This document shows, piece after piece, positions 49,863-60,302 of a stretch of 64,000 nt of DNA. Both the position numbers and the translations under genes were made by a program. Origin of the DNA: Caprella mutica (taxonomy: Eukaryota > Arthropoda > Malacostraca > Amphipoda > Caprellidae). Each line of letters opens with the position of its first letter. Position 1 is the stretch's first letter. Where the stretch lies: NCBI GenBank assembly GCA_947561585.1, contig CANNZV010000862.1, positions 144,232 to 208,231 of the forward strand, read 5' to 3'. The notes beneath the pieces were generated by a model that did no database searches, was not told where the DNA came from, and saw only the letters and a list, made by a program, of their open reading frames with translations.

Positions 49863-50970
49863 AAAAGAAGACACTAAATAAAAAGGATAGTTTAACATCA
49901 AATAACTTTTAAAAAATACATCAATATTGTAAAAAATAATACATCACTTGTAATATAGAAATAACAATTGGCTGTATTCAAACTTTGCTATTGACAACCT
50001 AGGTATTTTTTTGTATCAAAAAGTGGCGATAGTAATTTTTGTGGCGATATCCACGGTAACCTACCTATGCTAGTAAAGATATTGTAAAAAGTTTTTAATT
50101 ATTGTGGATCACACACAAATTGTCCATAACTAATAATTGATGATTACAATGACAAGATATTATTTAGAGTTGTCTCGTATTTTTATTTAGTAAATTGTCT
50201 ACAAAAATGTATTAATTTTTTTTTGATGTTTGTGCGTCATATTAAATCATATCCGTTAAATTAATTTTTTTTATCAATTAAAGGACTCATCTTTCTCAAT
50301 AAATATTTAATAATCTAAAAATATATAATTCATATATAACTATAATTTAACAAAGCTTGAACATGAAGCAATAGTTAACTAGCCCTTTCTGGCAGCACTC
50401 GATTGCATCATTTTTCTAGGCGGAAAAGTTTGACGGCGGATATGTTGCACCACAATTTATACATACTTAAATAGCACACTGTATATACCAGGATACAGTA
50501 ACATAGGGTATGGTAATCAGCTGATTGAATCTATAGTTTGACGTGACCACCGGGTGACTCAAAATGGCGACTCTGACCACACTTTGAAACATGGAAAAAC
50601 CTACTTAAACTTAATCAGTTTTAAATTAAATTTTTTCTTATCAATTACTAACTAGGCATTGGTTAAATTGTATTTCCATTATTTTTTCCTTATTTGTTAT
50701 TCATTGGAACTACAATTTAGCAGTTAACTAGCACTAGTTTAGGCTGCTAGGTAGCATATGTTCAAGACCCTATTTTTTATAGATAAGTAAAAGAAATGAA
50801 CAATTAAAACACATCTGAATTATATTTATATATTCAACTTTGAGGTTCAATCACCATTTTCGCTTTTCTTTTGTACGAAACCCTTATAAAATGACTTCAA
50901 ACTTCTCGATATTAACATGCAAATACGAGGAATTATGAGCCGCTCGGTCACAAACAAGGAATGTGTTGTT
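49863..50970. other. Gene-free interval, bZIP upstream region
   Basis: At 50402-50410 the sequence ATTGCATCA is the complement of TGATGCAAT, the classic C/EBP-ATF composite element. The rest is AT-rich with no exon. Confidence 0.4.
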
Positions 50971-50974
50971 GTGG

Positions 50975-51669
50975 TGACGTCATATTTTTGTGTCGTCTGC
51001 TAGGTACTATACCTGATTATGTTCTTATACCTTGGTATATACCAACTTATATTACAGTGTGTATATCTTCTTGTGGCACATATAAAGATACATGAACTAT
51101 TCTATATATTTCCAAGACACTGACAGTTGTTATTCTTCATAAGAATTGATTATTTGAGAGTTAGCAATCGTTAAAATAAAGTAAATAGCAAGAGTTTGTG
51201 CCATTGGTTGCAACTATCAGTTTGACGTCACAGCCGACCAATGAGAAGCCGGTAGCTATGACGTCACTGCTGAGTCGCTGACCAATGAGAAGCCGGTAAG
51301 TGACACGACAGTGCCAAACATAGAATGCTCTACCTACATATCAATACCAAGAATTGTGAATAAGTTAACAGTCAAAAAATATTTTACTTAAAGACATTGT
51401 ATTGTTGACTTTTAATAATTATTTTATATATTTCATAGTTGCAAGCTATTCTGTTACATTTAAGTGACAAATTGACAATAGTAATATTTTGTGCACGTGA
51501 CGTCATCATGACAACACATAAAATATCAAATTAAAGGCAATTTAAGTGCGATAAATAACAAAAAAGGCTTAATTATTATCAGAATATGAAAACAATAATA
51601 CATTTATTCACTTATTCAACTGTTAAACCCACTTATTTTCAATTATACTATGTTGTCTTGATGACGTCA
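50975..51669. promoter_or_regulatory. Cluster of five palindromic CRE sites
   Basis: Perfect TGACGTCA occurs at 50975-50982, 51223-51230, 51259-51266, 51498-51505 and 51662-51669. CCAAT boxes occur at 51238-51242 and 51282-51286, inside a 19-base direct duplication ACCAATGAGAAGCCGGTA-type, and one inverted ATTGG at 51203. TGACGTCA is the CREB/ATF target. The cluster lies about 1.5-2.2 kb upstream of the bZIP start codon. Its function as promoter or enhancer is inferred. Confidence 0.6.
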
Positions 51670-51786
51670 CGTCCATGAAATAATAAATTGTCACTACTGA
51701 TCTTAACATGAAAACATCACTTATTAACTAGCGATAATGATAATTACTCTAAAAAAATGTATAATATTTCAAATATATATTCTTAC

Positions 51787-52090
51787 CTTTACAGTGTTAG
51801 TGAGGTTATTTGATAATCAACTTATCAACAAAATAAGGAAATTAATCGAAAAAGCAGTTGAACGCTTGAAAATCCGTTCAACTGGATGACTTTGAAATAA
51901 AATCAAAAGTCACAGATATAGGTAGACACTTTTTTACAAGGGATTCATAGATAAAGTCGACACATTCTTGATAAGAAGTATTCATCAGCAGATATCGTAC
52001 AGTGCGTGCTACTCTTGCAAGCTTCTAAACAACTATGAAGAGAACCGAGTAATTCTACAGAACTATGCTGATGTGCCACATCTCAGCTAC
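51787..52090 (-). other. Candidate distal 5'UTR exon of bZIP gene
   Basis: On the minus strand a good donor (AAAG/GTAAGAAT) ends a non-coding stretch at about 51787. It could be a first exon spliced to the exon at 49443-49862, which would place the CRE cluster in the first intron. The right limit is arbitrary. Low certainty. Confidence 0.3.
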
Positions 52091-52659
52091 AGAGAGTTCT
52101 ACAGGTTGGCATGGTAATTTTACTCACAAAAACACATATTATTTATAAACTAACTTTCTAAATTGAAAAATGGTTCTATGAAGATGTCAAATGGTTATTA
52201 TATTTCAGATAATTTGCAACATTAATGGGTTTTAAGGGGATTTGAATTGAGAAAGTTAATCATTGTGTAGATACTGGATAAACTAGGTAGTAGGTATACC
52301 TACCAACTCAATATTATAATTTATAACAATATTAAATACATGCCATTTCTTTCATGTGGTACTTTCAGAGTTATCGAACGGTTCCATATTTTCAATAATG
52401 TAAATTATTATATAATTCGTTATTTCAATTGATATAAATGATATAAAAGTATGTGATGAAGCCTTATGATATATGGGCAATTTCGTCAGTAAATTCAAAT
52501 TTGTTGTACTTACACTCTACACTTACAGGGTCCCGCAGCTATATTCCAGAATTTCAAAGCATAAAATTTAGAATTTCCAGATTCAAAGGATAAATTAAGT
52601 AAGAGGATCATTCTAACATTTATTTCTGTACTCCTTAAAATTTAAAACACAATTATTCA
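52091..52659. other. Gene-free interval
   Basis: A degenerate arm of the TA-flanked palindromic family is at about 52370-52415. No exon was recognised. Confidence 0.35.
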
Positions 52660-53400
52660 ATAGAATAAACCCTTTCGCTTCGATAATTTTGAAGATCCTC
52701 TGGCGAAACTCTGAACAATTCTTTATTTAATCGGCATCGAGATTCCGAAAGCTCTTCGGATGGTTGTTTTCAAAAAATTAACATTAGGGTGTAAAATAAC
52801 ATTTTGACTATTCTTCAATCACACTAAATAGCCAATAGTCACAAACATTCAGATCTGAAGAGCTATCAGGCCAAATATCCTTCGGGACAAACAAGGAAAG
52901 ATTCTTCTTCAGGAAAATCTGGAAATCTCAGAAGAAGGATTTTTGGCCTGCATCACAGGAAGAACTTCTGAAGTGTCACAGCAAGTAACTCGCGTGTTTT
53001 TGGTGATTTGAAACTTCGTCAACAATGAACTTTTTCTCATCAACTAAAATGTGAACAAGTTCTTCTTTGTTCTTTAGATGCTTGAGACGCTGCAGGCATC
53101 TTACAACCCTGGCAGTTCTTTAGTGAACATTGAAGAGGTTTCAGCGTCTCCGAACGTAAGACTTTATCCCATATGTTCTTCGTTGCGTGATCCGCTGATG
53201 GGTTTGTGCCCAACATTGCGTCTTTTGGTCTGTTTTGACATCGGGTGAATTAGGTCTGCTTTCAATTACAGTCCCGCCAGAAAAGCTTTTTTCACTTTCG
53301 ATTCTTTCGGGGGCTGTGATTTCTCCTATTAATTTTACCCTCGGCATCAAACTTTGCCACGGCTCGATAAGCTGTTGTCTTTACGATAAACTATATTTTC
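52660..53400 (-). pseudogene. IS630/Tc1-like transposase pseudogene
   Basis: Minus-strand fragments, in more than one frame with stops, follow the order of insect IS630/Tc1-type transposases: KTDQKTQCWAQTH and neighbouring basic residues near 53200; RLKHLKN then ILVDEKKF near 53030-53085 (the second catalytic aspartate block, usually SDEK.F); FVPKDIWP then SDLNVCDYWLF near 52820-52900 (usually IWPP.SPDLNP.DY); and IFKIIEAKGFI at the end near 52690. No intact frame remains and no clear inverted ends were found. It is a different lineage from the mariner-type remnant at 34985. Confidence 0.8.
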
Positions 53401-54186
53401 CTCTTAATAACTAATAATAATTAAATCCATCTGCTAATTCTGTCATGTTTGGCGACCCATTTCTAAATATTACTCTACTATCTTTAAGAATATAGTTTCA
53501 ATATTATCTGAAAAAATACATAATCAATAGAGGAATAGATAGAAAAATATACAAATTACTATATAGTTCCAATTACAACGCTCCTTCAAACGTTTCAATT
53601 AAGCCCCCCAAACGTTTAATGTCCCTCAAACGTTTAAAGTAACTCAAAAGTTTGTCAAACAACTTCAAGATTGTTTACGCTGTCTCTGTTTTTGTTTGAT
53701 TTACCATTTTCTGTTCAATAACTTTGTTGTCAAACTGTTTGACAGTGTGTACAGAACATTAAGTAACAACTGCATACATGTTCTTTCTCACAGTATGGTG
53801 AAATATAGTCACAGTATATAGCTCCCTAATCATCACACAGTGAATAGAGTCACAGTTTGTCCGCAGTTTAGTCATTGTTACCTAGTGTGTTGGAGAGAGT
53901 AGGTGGAGTTTCCCCTCATTTTGAACATTAAATTTATACTGTGAAAATAGTGTATAACATTGATGATAGTGTCATATAGTGTGAAGATAGTGTAATACAG
54001 TGAGATTATTGTGTTTCTTTTAGTATTGAAAAAAAATCAAACAAATACAAAAAAATAATCAAAAAATGGTGTGAAATTTACTTCTCACGGATCAAGAAAA
54101 ATTCTTTTCAAAAGAATTGGACCTAGATATCAAGATTTGAAGATTGCAGTTAAAGTGGTCCTAGTGGCTGTAAGTTACAAGTGATC
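53401..54186. other. Gene-free interval
   Basis: Short direct repeats of CAAACGTTT(C/A)A occur at 53585-53655 and GTGAAGATAGTGTAATA-type words at 53940-54010. No gene. Confidence 0.4.
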
Positions 54187-54470
54187 GGATGGTGATAGTA
54201 ATTGAAACCTACGAGTCTATCTACCACAAAAATCAAAGAGGAAAATGAAGAGGTGATAGTAATTGAAACCTACGAGTCTATCTACCACAAAAATCTAAGA
54301 GGAAGATGAAGAGGTGATAGTAAATGAAACCTACGAGTCTACCTAACACATAAATCTAAGAGGAAAATGAAGAGGTGATAGTAAATGAAGCTTATGAGTC
54401 TACTTGACACAAACATCTAAGAGGAAAATGAAGAGGTGATAGTAAATGAAGTTTAAGTCTACTTGAGCAT
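54187..54470. repeat. 61-bp minisatellite
   Basis: Four to five units of about 61 bases containing GAGGTGATAGTAAATGAAAC and CTAAGAGGAAAATGAA. They are the regular version of the degenerate units at 12080-12290. A family-specific 3' segment (AGTTTCACGATAGAGCTCCT) follows at 54645. Confidence 0.9.
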
Positions 54471-54831
54471 TGAGCAATAAAGCATAACTCTAGCGGAATA
54501 GCATCATCCTCAGAAATTGCAGAATTATCGTTAAAAAAATTATAAACATGTTAAACAACAATACAAAATCCAAATTATAACAATATGGGTTTCAAGAAAT
54601 GCCAGCCCCCTTTTCTTCCATTCACATCAAACAGTTTCAGTTTCACGATAGAGCTCCTGGGGGCAACTTTTAATAAGTGTCAGTCTCTTTCATTTCTGAA
54701 GCAGTCACCCCTGTAATAGTTTTCTTCAGTGTAGAGTAGATTTGGCACATCAGCACTGCATTGCGCCATGTGGTGACTTTCCGGGAATTTCTGAACAGAA
54801 CTGAACATGTACAGGAAAAACTTGGGAGATG

Positions 54832-54968
54832 GGGTACGTTACGAGTTATTGGACAGTCCACATTTTCGATCATTTAATGGTACAATTCTTTCAATTTAAA
54901 TTAATGTACCTATATATTTTGTTGTATGATCGAAAATTCGGAAGAGTCCGATATTTCGTAAATTACAC
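54832..54968. mobile_element. TA-flanked palindromic MITE
   Basis: The left arm begins GGGTACGTTACGAGTTATTG and contains ACATTTTCGATCATTTAA. The right arm reads GATCGAAAATTCGG then CGATATTTCGTAAATTACAC, followed by TA. Diverged copy of the 3322 family. Confidence 0.75.
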
Positions 54969-55048
54969 TAAATAAAATAATAGCTAATGTAATGTTACTA
55001 TGATTTGTGAAATTAACATCAAGCAATGTTTTTTTATTCAGGATGCAC

Positions 55049-55350
55049 TAGTTACTGTCACTGTTAGTACATAGGGAACTTTACCCTGTCACTGATAGTA
55101 CATAGGAAACTTTACCCTGTCACTGATAGTACATAGGAAACTTTACCCTGTCACTGATAGTACATAGGGATACTTTATCCTGTCACTGATAGTACATAGG
55201 GAACTTTATCCTGTCACTGATAGTACATAGGGAACTTTACCCTGTCACTGATAGTACATAGGGAAACTTTACCCTGTCACTGATAGTACATAGGGATACT
55301 TTATCCTGTCACTGATAGTACATAGGGATACTTTAGCCTACAATTGATAG
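55049..55350. repeat. 31-32-bp minisatellite
   Basis: About nine units containing GTCACTGATAGTACATAGGG, differing in GAACTTTACC, AAACTTTACC and ATACTTTATCC variants. Unit length varies between 31 and 32 bases. Confidence 0.93.
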
Positions 55351-55949
55351 TACATGCGAAATTGTTATCACTTTTTCAAATTTAATAGTTAACAACAGGT
55401 TATTTTCATGGAATATCATGATTTTAATATACACATAATTTAGAAATACAAAGTGTTCTTTTTTTCAAATAGCAAAAGTAGTAAGATAGGTACATGACAC
55501 ATAGCCAAGAACGTTCTGCACCAGCTGATACCCTTACTTATAGTTGATTATTAGGCTCAGACAGTAAGTTCCGTGTTAGCAACCGGTCCCATATTTCCGA
55601 TCATGAAATATGTAATTTAACATTTAATCAGGTTATTTTAACTGGTATCCATGATACCTGCATGTATCATGGATACCTAGAGGCATCACAAATGAGATCT
55701 TGTTATGTGAAGTCTGATGATGAGAGATTCAATAAAAAAAAAACAGTGCAGTTCTGCATAAACTGAATATAACCTAATAAGAACATTTAAAATTAATGTG
55801 TTCTATATACATTAATTCAATGTTATCTCTCAGAATATTTTTTACTCTTTTAGCTAGGTATTTGACTTGGATTCCTACTTCATTCAACCCACATTTTCAT
55901 AATTACAAAGTAAGTTATTTTCCTTCATTAAAGATAGGATCTATTTTTA
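55351..55949. other. Gene-free interval with hairpin fragment
   Basis: 55569-55675 holds one arm of the TA-flanked family followed by the central palindrome (GGTATCCATGATACCTGCAT and its complement). No gene. Confidence 0.5.
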
Positions 55950-56205
55950 CCTTCGCAGAAAGCGGAAGGTTATATTTCAGATGGCATTTGTTTACACATC
56001 ATCTTGTTATTCGCATAACTCAAAAAGTGTTTAACAAAATTGCCTGAAATTTGGTGGGACGATTGGTCAATGTCCAGAAAACTTTTGGTTTGATTTTTGG
56101 AGCGATCGAGTCAAAGGTTAAGGTCAAGGTCATTCATAACTAAAGTATTATTTGATTGTTAAAGCCATTTATAAGTGGCGGCGAAGGTATGCGCTCTACC
56201 GAGTG
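55950..56205 (+). repeat. Dispersed repeat with D-arm-like end, copy 2
   Basis: Reverse-orientation relative of 24915-25370. Starts with the hairpin ACCTTCGC..GCGGAAGGT, then ATAACTCAAAAAGTGTTTAA, GGACGATTGGTCAATGTCC and AAGGTCAAGGTCATTCATAA. It ends GTATGCGCTCTACCGAGTGC, the complement of a tRNA D-arm-like sequence. Confidence 0.7.
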
Positions 56206-57047
56206 CACGTTTTCTACTTTATAAATGTTTTTCCAGACATTGCAAATATTATCTACAAGTTGTATAAATTTCAAGCAAAATAAAACCCAAGTACACATAT
56301 TTATATAGAATCTATACTAACTATCATATTATAATTCTGCTTGTTCCTTCCTTAGTGAGTGCGGTGGAAGTGTTGATGATGGAAATGTAGGTGGAGGTAG
56401 GGAATGTGGGGAAGTGAAAGTGGGGGAATTATAGGAGGTTGGGGGGAGGAACTGTAGATCTTAAATATAACTTAATTAGTTTATACCGCATAAGGTTGGT
56501 GAAAATCAATTTAATGTATACTTAATCTATATATAGCTACTATTATAAAATAAGACGTGTCAGTCGATCTGACGTTAAATAGACATTCGATCAATTGTGC
56601 CTCTTGAAGTTGGTGTAAATCGAGTATGTGATGCTACCAAGAAAATTAAATACAAATGATATTATTTTAAGAAGCATAATACTAAACACATTTGCTACGT
56701 TTTATATGCTACGTTTGTTAGTTCTCACACCGTGGAGTTTCCACGGATCTTGCTAGTCCTAATAATTACCGTTGTGTTTATTTATTTGGTGTCCGCTTCC
56801 TCAAAATGATAGGAAATTTATGAATGGTTATGTTCTTTCTTATATGATCTTTCAATTTCATTTTTATATTTTAACGAGAAAGTAATAATAACATGTTTCA
56901 CTAGTAAAATATATCTCATAGAAATAGAGCATAATTGTGATATCGACGTTACTTAAAATCTTCAACGCACATTTAATAAACCTAAAAAACCTATGTAACT
57001 GGTCACAAAAACCGATATGTTTGCATGCTATTTGGATTGGATTGATA
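56206..57047. other. Gene-free interval
   Basis: Purine-rich stretch (56360-56450) and AT-rich remainder. No exon recognised. Confidence 0.4.
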
Positions 57048-57249
57048 CAGGGTGTCTGCAAAAAAAGTAGCCGATTTAAAAGCGTTATAACTTGGTAAAC
57101 TATTATTGCTAGAAGATTGAAATACATTTCATTTTAAAGAGAAGAATTCAAAGTTTTATTTCATTATAAATTTAGTATTGCTATCTATTTCAATCTTCTA
57201 GCAATAATAGTTTACAAATTACAATCGCTACTTTTTTGCGAACACCCTG
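57048..57249. mobile_element. Mariner-type MITE, CAGGGTGT ends
   Basis: TA on both sides, inverted ends CAGGGTGT(C/T)..CAAAAAA(A)GTAGC, and inner arms (AAACTATTATTGCTAGAAGA and complement) making a ~200-base hairpin. Non-coding. It sits about 210 bases past the Csl4 stop codon, so it may contribute to the 3'UTR. Confidence 0.88.
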
Positions 57250-57319
57250 TAGAACTTTTATCACTAGCCTATTAGCAATCGGTACTTAAAAATAATGATT
57301 GACATCATTAACCTTCTTT

Positions 57320-57500
57320 ACGTTACTTTATTTTGCTGAACTTTAGTTACTTTTCTTCTTTAGGGATAAAAGAATCTTTGTCTATCTATCATCACGTTAC
57401 TCTATTTTGCGGAGCACCATTAACTACTGTAGGGATAATAAGAATCTTTGAAAACTTCCATCTACGTTACTTTATTTTGCGGAACAACCTTAGCAACTTT
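57320..57500. repeat. ~72-bp tandem repeat at Csl4 stop codon
   Basis: Three diverged copies start at 57320, 57394 and 57464, each opening ACGTTACT(T/C)TATTTTGC; the first two also share GGGATAA.AGAATCTTTG. The third copy covers the last ~14 codons of Csl4, so the coding end seems to have been duplicated twice into the 3' flank. Confidence 0.75.
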
Positions 57501-59375
57501 CCTTTTCTCTGTTCTGCAGTGACATTTCATAGCTGTCCAAGAAACAGGCACCATACTGTGTCCGTCCTCACACTTTGCCGTCACTACACCCAGTTCCGGG
57601 GCAGCGGTGGAAACCTCGTAACTCATTGCATCCCCTTGCGACAAAACCTGTGCGAGAATGATATCGTCTGGACGAAAACAGTCGTACATCTCAACCTGTA
57701 AGGATTTGTTTAATAAATTAGTTAAATCACTATTATTTTTACTCTTTGGCATTAAAAAAAAATAAGTAGAATCATATTTAATCACTTAAAGCCCATGTTT
57801 CAGAGCATGCCAATTAATTGGATTACATTTTCAAATTCTCAATGTGTAATTGGTTTTATAATTATGAATTAATTCGTATGTTGCTAATTTTGTATTGAAA
57901 TCATCAAGAAATGAACAAAATTGGCTTGGAGAATTTTTTTAGGGAAAATATGACTTAGACTTAGTAACTACTACCTAAAATAGTATAAAAGTTTGCTTAA
58001 ACTGAATAGCTATTAAAACCAATACTTCAGAACGATAAAGAGTTAATAGATGGACAGTTCTAACTAAACAATATAGAATCTACAAAAAATCACTTTCTGC
58101 AGAAGGAAAACCTACCTTATCCACGAGATTCTCCCTGACATTAATTTTACGTAGAGTTCCATTGAACGTTGTTTTGAGAGGTCCTGCTCCTACCGCCAGT
58201 ATGTCCACCTTCAGGTACTCACTGTGCATGAAGGTGACCCTAGCTGTGACTACTGAGCCTACGTCTGGCACCCTGGCATTGATGGAGCTGCTGCGCACCT
58301 GACACAGGTAGGAGAATGATAGAATTAAGTCTTATATAATTTTCTTATAATATGGAAAAAAGTGAAATCGGTAAATAACTCAGAACTTACCCTAGGTAAT
58401 AATTTTGTTCAACGAAAGAAGAAAATGAATGTTAAATCATGAGAACGAGGATGAACTTGGTCAATATTTTGCATAAAGATGAAGGTCGATTCACATCAGA
58501 ATGATCAGATTATTTAATATATACTGTAGCTATTAATATTTCCAATTCCCTCACCTCTATGACAGACAAGCCATCTCTCTTGACACTGTAAGGTGTACCT
58601 GCTATGGAGGAGTAGATGTACCTGCAAAAAAAAGAACAATTAACACCTGTAAAGGATAGGTACAAATTAGCTAATATTATCTAGGGCAGGTTCCGAGTTA
58701 TCCGACGATTCCAAACATTCAAACACGTAAGAAAAAACTATTCAGTTATTGTTATTTAACTTTTATTTTAGTTGGTATCCATGAAATTATGAATTGAAGT
58801 AAAAGTCAAATAGCTAACAATTTTTGTATAATTTTTCTTACGTGTTCGAAGATGTGGAACAGTCCGATAACTCGGAACTTGCCTACCAATAATTACTAGC
58901 CCTAACATAATATCAGTTTCTGTAGCTATCAAATGTAAACAATATTTCTCACCCATTTAGTGTGTATGCCTAACATTTTCTGCACAGGCAGGCCCCGCTT
59001 TTAAAACAGGACAACTAAAAGCGGAGTTGATCCCGGGCTTACGTACATCAGTTGTAGCTACCGGAAAATTACTTTTGAATAATTTTATTTAGATTGAAGC
59101 AACCATACACACGTTCTTTGATTTTTGCTAATAGAAAATGAAAAGATTGGAGTAACATTGCTCAACTTGAAGCGGAGTCTCCCCCGCTTTAAGTTCAATG
59201 CAAGATACCATTTTTGACTTAAAGCTGGGTCTGACTGTAATTGAAAAATACATGAAATAATTCTCACTCACCCATTGAGTGTGTAGGTCCCATCAGAGGC
59301 CAAGTGGTTAGAGTCGGCTGCGCAAAGTCTTTGGCCGGGTGTGCAGAGTTTGCTGTTACGCATCTTGTTCGTCAT
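57462..59375 (-). CDS. EXOSC1: Exosome subunit Csl4 (EXOSC1)
   Basis: Complete 195-residue RNA-exosome cap protein, the same length as I recall for human EXOSC1. Csl4 sits on the ring of the exosome and helps guide RNA for 3'-5' decay and processing in nucleus and cytoplasm. Exons (minus): 59272-59375, 58555-58621, 58116-58298, 57462-57695; all introns have GT-AG ends and the frame is continuous. The N-terminal domain includes CTPGQRLC and GTYTLNGYIYSS, matching the CIPGERLC..GTYTRHGYIFSS block of the family. The S1-type RNA-binding domain starts at PDVGSVVTARV (about residue 69) and continues through NGTLRK, CFRPDDIILAQV and LGVV.A. The C-terminal segment ends with KVAKVVPQ. The ATG at 59375 is the first in the exon. 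Intron 1 holds a palindromic MITE. Confidence 0.95.
58684..58883. mobile_element. TA-flanked palindromic MITE in Csl4 intron 1
   Basis: TA flanks; the left arm begins GGGCAGGTTCCGAGTTATCC, the right arm ends ATAACTCGGAACTTGCC. The centre keeps half of the TTGGTATCCATGA palindrome. A further right terminus of the same family (ATAACTCAGAACTTACCC) lies alone at 58376-58393 in intron 2. Confidence 0.88.
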
Positions 59376-59498
59376 TATCAAAAAGTTAAAATTAAATTGA
59401 ATTATCTATTAAATATCTGGAAAAAGAAAATTAGTTAGTATTAGGAATGGAACATGTGTCGTGTTTTGTAAAATAATTTTACTAGTTTTTTCACTATA

Positions 59499-59732
59499 CA
59501 GGGTGACCCACAAAAAGTGTAGCTAACCAACTTTGAATTAATATAAATATTGTATTTATAAATAGATAAAAAAAAATCGAGGAGTAAAATTTCTTCACAC
59601 ACGACTGTGGTACAATGGCCACATGTAAAAAATATTTTTAAATTTACTTGAACTCTATTTCATATCTACTTTAGCTAAGTACAATAATTATATTGATTTG
59701 AAGTTGGGGTACACTTTTTGTGGGTCACCCTG
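59499..59732. mobile_element. Mariner-type MITE, CAGGGTGACCC ends
   Basis: TA on both sides. Inverted ends CAGGGTGACCCACAAAAAGT and its complement. About 234 bases, non-coding, just upstream of the Csl4 start (124 bases), so it overlaps the likely promoter region. Confidence 0.9.
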
Positions 59733-60130
59733 TATAACTCTCTGTAACTTTTATTAGCTATTTACCAGAAATGGTAAATTAGTGGCAATTTTATTAATGA
59801 AAGATACACTTTCTCAGGCTTTCAATTTAAATTAAAATAATACTTCTCAATAAAATTAACATTAGTTTAAAATAGGAAGATTGAGACAATAAGTTTTTAT
59901 ATTATAAAATAGTATATACCTACAATATACTTCACAATTTACATTATAAAATAGATGATGCCAATGAACCATGTTTCATAGTGTGCCAATCTCCATCAAA
60001 AAGTCAGCCAATTCAATTTGGCAGTTAATCGAATGGAAATGACTATTTAAATGTATTATTATTTAACACCAAGCTCATGGACTTCACTGCCACACTCTGA
60101 AACATGGAAGTGCAGCCAAAAAGGTTATTA
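59733..60130. other. Gene-free interval
   Basis: AT-rich; phrases CCATGTTTCATAGTGTGCCAA (59970) and GCCACACTCTGAAACATGG (60090) are inverted to each other, a possible small foldback of about 140 bases. Confidence 0.4.
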
Positions 60131-60302
60131 GGGAAGTTACGAATTATCGGACAGTTCCACATTTTCGGTCACATATTAAAAAACATGTAATTTAACAATT
60201 TAACTTGTCATTTTAATTGGTATCCATGATACCTGCAGGTATCAAGGATACCAAATTTTGTTACCGATAATGTGGAACTGTCCGATAATCCATAACTTAA
60301 CC
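60131..60302. mobile_element. TA-flanked palindromic MITE
   Basis: The left arm follows TA and reads GGGAAGTTACGAATTATCGG, then ACATTTTCGGTCACATA. The centre is TTGGTATCCATGATACCTGC with its complement. The right arm is GATAATGTGGAACTGTCCGA ending in CATAACTTAACC. Confidence 0.85.

Noticed and set aside
57333..57701. Plus-strand 122-residue frame
   Set aside because: Lies antisense to the Csl4 last exon and its 3' repeat.
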